A stretch of DNA of 8,388 nucleotides from Streptosporangiaceae bacterium. GTDB lineage: Bacteria > Actinomycetota > Actinomycetes > Streptosporangiales > Streptosporangiaceae. The first letter of the stretch is position 1. Each line of letters begins with the position of its first letter. The DNA lies in the NCBI GenBank assembly GCA_030043395.1, contig JASHXW010000156.1, positions 1-8,388 of the forward strand, read 5' to 3'. A program made the position numbers and the translations under genes. The notes below the pieces were generated by a model. That model saw nothing but the letters and a program-made list of their open reading frames with translations. It was not told the DNA's origin and did not search any database. Positions 5,794 through 8,388 of this stretch are shown piece by piece.

Positions 5794-5805
5794 GGTAGCC
5801 GGCCG

Positions 5806-6798
5806 TTAGGGGAGCCGCCTGGCTGGAGCCTGCGCTAGGGCCCGCCAGTCAGTAACGTAGTGGAGCACGGTGGCCAGGTTCTGTGCCAGCGGCTGGGCGG
5901 CGTCGATGGTCAGCACCTCGCCGGTCCACGGCGGGAACTCCGCTAGCCGCTGTTCGATGTTGGCCCAGTTGCCGCCGTCGTGCCAACCGGGGATGCCGCG
6001 TTTCCGGTGTTCCAGCCGGGCCCGGTGCAGATCCCGGTCCGAGCAGGCGCAGACGATGACCCGGAACACCGCGCCAGCGGTGTGCGCGAGGGTCCGCCAG
6101 CGGGTCCTGGTGGCCAGGTCTTCAGCAGGGAAATCAAGGATCGCCGACTGGCCGAGTTCAAGCTGCCGGAAGGCGAGCGTGGTGAGCAGCTCCTCGCCGA
6201 TCCCGAACGGCTCGTCTAGGTGGTAACCGCCGAACGGCGTCAGCGACCCGAGCAGCCAGTCCACCGAGAATACCGGGACCCGCAGCTGCCGTCCGGCGGC
6301 CTCGGCCAGCGTGCTCTTGCCCGTTCCCGGCAGGCCGGAGAAAACGATCAGCCCGGCGCCGGCGCCGCGGCCGGCTAGCTCCTGGTACCCGGTGAAGTCC
6401 GCTGGGAGCCGCGGTGTCAAGACGGACGGGATCAGCGCCATCGTCCATGTGTCCTTGATCCGGTGCGGAGCTGCGGGCTCCACCGCGCAGGTCACGACCT
6501 GCACGCTGCCGTCCCGGACCCGAACCCGCGCCCGGGCCATGTGCTCGCCCGTGTCCAGGCCGGTCACGACGCCGGGTGCGAAGGCAGCCGCGCGCTGCCG
6601 CACCCGCTCTGTGAACGCATCCGGCGACACGAGCGCTGCGAATTCGGGCGCGAGCACGTCGGCGGCGTCGCGGCCCCAGCCCGCCGCGCCGTTCAGGCCG
6701 TCGAGGATCCAGCCGACCCGATCCACGGCCGGGCTTGAGACCAGGTATCGCACGAACCCTCCAAAGTCGGGCCGGCCCGTTTGGATGATCAGCAGCAT
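5806..6798 (-). CDS. P-loop (AAA_33-like) kinase fused to an LpqF/ORF12-type N-terminal domain
   Basis: 330 aa. Residues 148-315 are a nucleotide-binding kinase-like domain: Walker A GLPGTGKS (155-162), SVDWL with Asp180, ILDFPAED with Asp222 (220-227) as possible Walker B/acceptor region, and a lid-like HRARLEHRKRGIPGWH (258-273). This resembles small predicted kinases and zeta-toxin or chloramphenicol-phosphotransferase-type proteins; the substrate is unknown. Residues 20-125 are different: VDRVGWILDGLNGAAGW (25-41), LAPEFAALVSPDAF (49-62) and TCAVEPAAPHRI (103-114) resemble the NTF2-like N-terminal domain of LpqF/clavulanate-ORF12 proteins. That domain assignment is tentative. There is no signal peptide, so it should be cytosolic. 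The start ATG 6798 has GGAG only 1 nt upstream; AGGACGAGG lies further off. It ends convergently with the Cys-rich protein gene and lies between the two 39-bp repeats. Confidence 0.82.
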   Translation of the reverse strand: MLLIIQTGRPDFGGFVRYLVSSPAVDRVGWILDGLNGAAGWGRDAADVLAPEFAALVSPDAFTERVRQRAAAFAPGVVTGLDTGEHMARARVRVRDGSVQVVTCAVEPAAPHRIKDTWTMALIPSVLTPRLPADFTGYQELAGRGAGAGLIVFSGLPGTGKSTLAEAAGRQLRVPVFSVDWLLGSLTPFGGYHLDEPFGIGEELLTTLAFRQLELGQSAILDFPAEDLATRTRWRTLAHTAGAVFRVIVCACSDRDLHRARLEHRKRGIPGWHDGGNWANIEQRLAEFPPWTGEVLTIDAAQPLAQNLATVLHYVTDWRALAQAPARRLP

Positions 6799-6845
6799 TC
6801 TCCGGCACGACCTCGTCCTGATTCGCCTGTCTCAGCTGTGGGCGA

Positions 6846-7019
6846 TCACGGCGCTGTGTGACGTGGCGGAAGGAGCTGCGGCCCGCTTCGGCTGACCTCC
6901 GCCGGCCAGTCGCCGGCGCAGACCTTCTGTAACTGGGTCGGGGCATGAACGCGGATGCCGAGCGTCCCTTCTGCTCCGAAGGCCGTCTCAAGTTCGTTGC
7001 ATGGGTCGGCTTCCGGCAT
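6846..7019 (-). CDS. Small unrecognised ORF (57 aa), overlaps the 51-aa ORF by TGATG
   Basis: Starts MPEADPCNELETAFGAEGTL and ends at TGA 6846. Third positions are strongly G/C-biased like those of the neighbouring genes. The middle (GIRVHAPTQLQKVCAGDWPAE, split as GIRVHAPTQLQKVC and AGDWPAE) reads like a folded protein, while the last 15 residues are Pro/Arg-rich. Its ATG overlaps the stop of the upstream small ORF as TGATG, a coupling arrangement. No family is recognised. It could be a real small protein, a remnant of a larger gene, or chance; 48 bp separate it from the kinase start downstream. Confidence 0.35.
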   Translation of the reverse strand: MPEADPCNELETAFGAEGTLGIRVHAPTQLQKVCAGDWPAEVSRSGPQLLPPRHTAP

Positions 7020-7057
7020 CAGTCATCTTGTCGATTCCGGAGATGATCTTGGATTCG
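7019..7057. repeat. 39-bp direct repeat, copy 2
   Basis: Same orientation as 5755-5793, with 2 mismatches. On the minus strand it forms exactly the last 13 codons (RIQDHLRNRQDD-stop) of the 51-aa ORF. The left edge of the shared sequence coincides with the stop codon in both copies. Its inverted repeat is imperfect here (CGATTCC / GGATTCG). Confidence 0.85.
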
Positions 7058-7174
7058 TTGGGGAGTGCGGAGCGGGATAATCGGATTCACCTCATCAAGC
7101 CGCCGGGCGATAGTGGAAGGCATGCCCTCGGTCACCGCCCGGATAGCCGCTTCGATGACCAGTTTGTCCACCAT
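7019..7174 (-). CDS. Small unrecognised ORF (51 aa)
   Basis: Begins MVDKLVIEAAIRAVTEGMPS, continues TIARRLDEVNPII and ends RIQDHLRNRQDD. The first 35 codons have strong G/C bias at third positions and a helical, charged composition consistent with coding; the last 15 are less biased and coincide with the 39-bp repeat. A GGA lies 6 nt and a GGAG 11 nt before the ATG at 7174. The frame stays open upstream to about 7339, but that part looks non-coding. The stop overlaps the next ATG as TGATG. A partial C-terminal duplicate appears at 5755-5793. No family is recognised. Confidence 0.4.
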   Translation of the reverse strand: MVDKLVIEAAIRAVTEGMPSTIARRLDEVNPIIPLRTPQRIQDHLRNRQDD

Positions 7175-7298
7175 CCGCAGTCCAGCTCCATCGCTTGAGG
7201 CTAGAGCGCGTTCTCGGCAGGCTCCCGCCGGAGTGATGAGCTGACCCGCTGCTCGTTGCGCGGGCTGGATGCCCGGGCTTACGGAGCCGACGGACGGC

Positions 7299-7328
7299 GT
7301 ATACGACGTTGCCGTGAACCTGGTATAC
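7299..7328. promoter_or_regulatory. Pair of GTATAC sites upstream of the isochorismatase-like gene
   Basis: GTATACG occurs at 7299-7305 and 7323-7329, 24 bp apart, with a similar downstream ACG context. The GTATAC core is a palindrome. They lie 22-52 bp before the ATG and could be regulator half-sites. No clear -35/-10 pair was identified. Confidence 0.3.
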
Positions 7329-7350
7329 GGCGAGGTCAACGTGATGCAGC

Positions 7351-7992
7351 ATGGGTCTCGTGGAAAGGCCGGATCAGCTTAGCGAACTCAGCAAGCTCGA
7401 ACCCGACCGTGTAGCCGTGGTCCTGGTCGACTTCCAGAGCGACTTTTGCCGATCATCAAGACTAAATGAAGATCCTGAACAGACCTCGGCCAACGCCAAA
7501 GCGGCTCTGCGTGCGAACGACTTCGCACGCGATGCCACCCGGCTGGGTATGCGAGTCCTGTACTCCCAGCAGCTCCTTGATCCAGCCCGGCTCACTCCGC
7601 GTCAGCGCCGCTGGGAGGAAAACTCGCACCTATGCGTCGCTGGCTCGCCAGGAGCAGAACTGTTCCTTGAGCCGGTCGCGGAATCGCGCGTAGTCCGCAA
7701 GTACCGGTTCGACATTTGGCAAAGCGAGGAATTCTTGCGGGCACTGTCGGACTGGGACATCGACGGGCTCATCATCGGCGGCGTCGAGCTGATCTGCTGC
7801 GTGCTCTACGCAATACTTGGCGCCGAGGAACGCGGATTCGCATACGTGGTGCCCCTGGACTTGGTGTCCGGAATGCGCAGCACCGAGCAAACGGGCAACC
7901 GCGCCGTCCGCGCCTATCTGCAAACCGTCCATCCCACCGTTGAGCGCGCCACAGACCTGTTGAATCTCTGGCAGCCCACGGGCTCCGTCTGA
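7351..7992 (+). CDS. Isochorismatase-family cysteine hydrolase
   Basis: 213 aa, the usual length for this cytosolic hydrolase family, which acts on amides, vinyl ethers and related small molecules. The catalytic triad is in place: Asp27 in VLVDFQSDFC (24-33), Lys117 in VVRKYRFD (114-121), and Cys150 in IIGGVELICCVLYA (141-154). The usual G-V-x-T-x-x-C-V signature here has Leu147 instead of Thr and a second Cys149 beside the nucleophile, so the active-site loop is atypical. The substrate cannot be assigned. The ATG at 7351 has only a distant GAGG (15 nt). The first 18 residues precede the first strand (DRVAVVLVD). It is transcribed alone, divergently from the tiny ORFs. Confidence 0.9.
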   Translation: MGLVERPDQLSELSKLEPDRVAVVLVDFQSDFCRSSRLNEDPEQTSANAKAALRANDFARDATRLGMRVLYSQQLLDPARLTPRQRRWEENSHLCVAGSPGAELFLEPVAESRVVRKYRFDIWQSEEFLRALSDWDIDGLIIGGVELICCVLYAILGAEERGFAYVVPLDLVSGMRSTEQTGNRAVRAYLQTVHPTVERATDLLNLWQPTGSV

Positions 7993-8300
7993 TCGAGAAG
8001 CGGAGCAGTGCTTGCCTCGGCAGCACAGCACGTCCGTGTCGCCGCACCGGGCGCCGCGACGGCTTGTCCAACTGCGGGCGCCGTGCCGCCCGTGCCGCGA
8101 AACTACCGGCGCCTACTGGCGCAGCTGGTGAGCGCTGTAATTTCTTCAAGATTGCAGGCGGCGCAGCCACGCACAAGGGCGAGCCAAATCGCGATGCTGC
8201 CGGTCACTGCCGGACCGGGCGCGTCACCTCCAGGTCAATTCGCACCGCCGGGGTTCGAACAGAGTTTCGCAGATGGATGCGGTCGGGGTATCCTCTGGGC
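7993..8300. other. Spacer without recognisable gene
   Basis: 308 bases. One plus-strand frame is open (from 8008), but its translation is low-complexity Ala/Arg/Pro and overlaps the following gene, so I do not call it. A 6-bp stem, CCGGTC (8200-8205) / GACCGG (8213-8218), could be a weak terminator. The right end holds the promoter of the next gene. Confidence 0.5.
8265..8294 (+). promoter_or_regulatory. Leaderless-type promoter of the right-edge gene
   Basis: TATCCT (8289-8294) lies 6 nt before the ATG at 8301, the TANNNT spacing of leaderless actinobacterial transcripts. TTTCGC (8265-8270), 18 nt upstream, is a weak -35. No Shine-Dalgarno is present. Confidence 0.45.
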
Positions 8301-8388
8301 ATGGCGGCGGTGGGTGCTGTGGCGGTGCGGACGCAGTACAGGGCGCGTCCGGGGCGGCGGGTGATCGTGATCACGGACCTGACCAGCC
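8301..8388 (+). CDS. Start of an unrecognised gene, runs off right edge
   Basis: 29 codons are visible, beginning MAAVGAVAVRTQYRARPGRR and continuing VIVITDLTS to the window end. The basic stretch followed by a beta-strand-like VIVITDL resembles N-termini of some actinobacterial hypothetical proteins found near defence or nucleotidyltransferase genes, but I cannot confirm that from 29 residues. The start is supported by the promoter 6 nt upstream. An alternative start is the GTG giving VRTQYRARP. Confidence 0.5.
   Translation, partial: MAAVGAVAVRTQYRARPGRRVIVITDLTS

Larger units (their letters stand above)
5468..5805. other. Gene-free spacer between convergent genes, rich in inverted repeats
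   Basis: No convincing gene is seen in these 338 bases. The stretch lies between the 3' ends of the plus-strand Cys-rich protein and the minus-strand kinase. From 5641 to 5793 it holds a run of perfect inverted repeats and one copy of a 39-bp direct repeat, listed separately. Minus-strand codons at about 5600-5700 read like a short coiled coil (AETGHQVSRLTEDVEHLRGL), but much of that is forced by the palindromes. Confidence 0.6.
6799..7350. other. Low-information region between kinase and isochorismatase-like gene
   Basis: 552 bases without a recognisable conserved gene. It contains two tiny minus-strand ORFs (6846-7019 and 7019-7174), the second copy of the 39-bp repeat (7019-7057), and, from 7175 to 7350, the divergent upstream region of the plus-strand isochorismatase-like gene with two GTATAC sites. 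It may hold decayed coding sequence. Confidence 0.5.

Noticed and set aside
8251..8275. tRNA-like T-arm (GGGGTTCGAAC)
   Set aside because: No acceptor stem, D-arm or anticodon arm can be paired around it.
8008..8364. Plus-strand open frame of 118 codons downstream of the isochorismatase-like gene
   Set aside because: Ala/Pro/Arg-rich translation with no domain. It runs through the promoter and start of the right-edge gene in another frame.
1..8388. CRISPR array, rRNA, transposase or integrase gene
   Set aside because: Looked for at all scales. The only notable long repeat is the two-copy 39-mer, and no ORF has transposase or recombinase motifs.

Overview
The window is high-GC DNA with strong G/C third-position bias, GTG starts, GTGA gene overlaps and several apparently leaderless promoters. 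Its protein families are typical of actinomycetes (ECF42 sigma factor with a DGPF/YCII partner, VapBC and DUF5615 toxin-antitoxin modules, an LpqF/ORF12-type N-terminal domain). I read it as a chromosomal accessory stretch of a Streptomyces/Frankia/Streptosporangiales-like actinomycete. Genus cannot be fixed from the sequence alone.

Layout. (1) 1-468, minus: the N-terminal part of a nucleoside phosphorylase that runs off the left edge. (2) 688-2352, minus: an operon of a DGPF/YCII-domain protein followed by an ECF42 sigma factor with its long C-terminal helical domain. A TGTCGA/CGTA element upstream looks like an ECF42 promoter, which suggests autoregulation. (3) 2489-4088: two toxin-antitoxin modules placed tail to tail. 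On the plus strand a RHH+DUF433-like antitoxin is followed by a DUF5615 PIN-like toxin (VapBC45 type). On the minus strand lies a classical VapB-VapC pair. The two toxin genes end in one shared CTAG, each antitoxin-toxin junction has a GTGA, and the VapB start is covered by four operator half-sites spaced exactly 11 bp apart. (4) 4136-5002, plus: an alpha/beta hydrolase diverging from vapB, followed at 5138-5467 by a small membrane-anchored protein with a Cys/His-rich, zinc-ribbon-like tail.

(5) 5468-7350: the least ordinary part. A gene-free stretch with stacked perfect inverted repeats (5641-5793) lies between convergent genes. Next comes a minus-strand protein that joins an LpqF/ORF12-like N-terminal domain to a P-loop kinase. 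Two tiny minus-strand ORFs with a TGATG overlap follow. A 39-bp direct repeat (37/39 identical) sits at 5755-5793 and 7019-7057, 1264 bp apart, and flanks the kinase. The repeat starts exactly at a stop codon and encodes the same short C-terminal peptide, so it looks like a duplicated gene end or a recombination site. (6) 7351-7992, plus: an isochorismatase-fold cysteine hydrolase. (7) 7993-8388: a mostly empty spacer and the beginning of an unrecognised plus-strand gene with a leaderless-type promoter.

Functionally the window mixes stress response or regulation (ECF42/DGPF), two addiction modules and small-molecule hydrolases. I see no CRISPR array, rRNA, tRNA or intact transposase. The strongest candidates for something undescribed are the 5755-7057 repeat-flanked module and the shared-stop pair of toxin-antitoxin systems.
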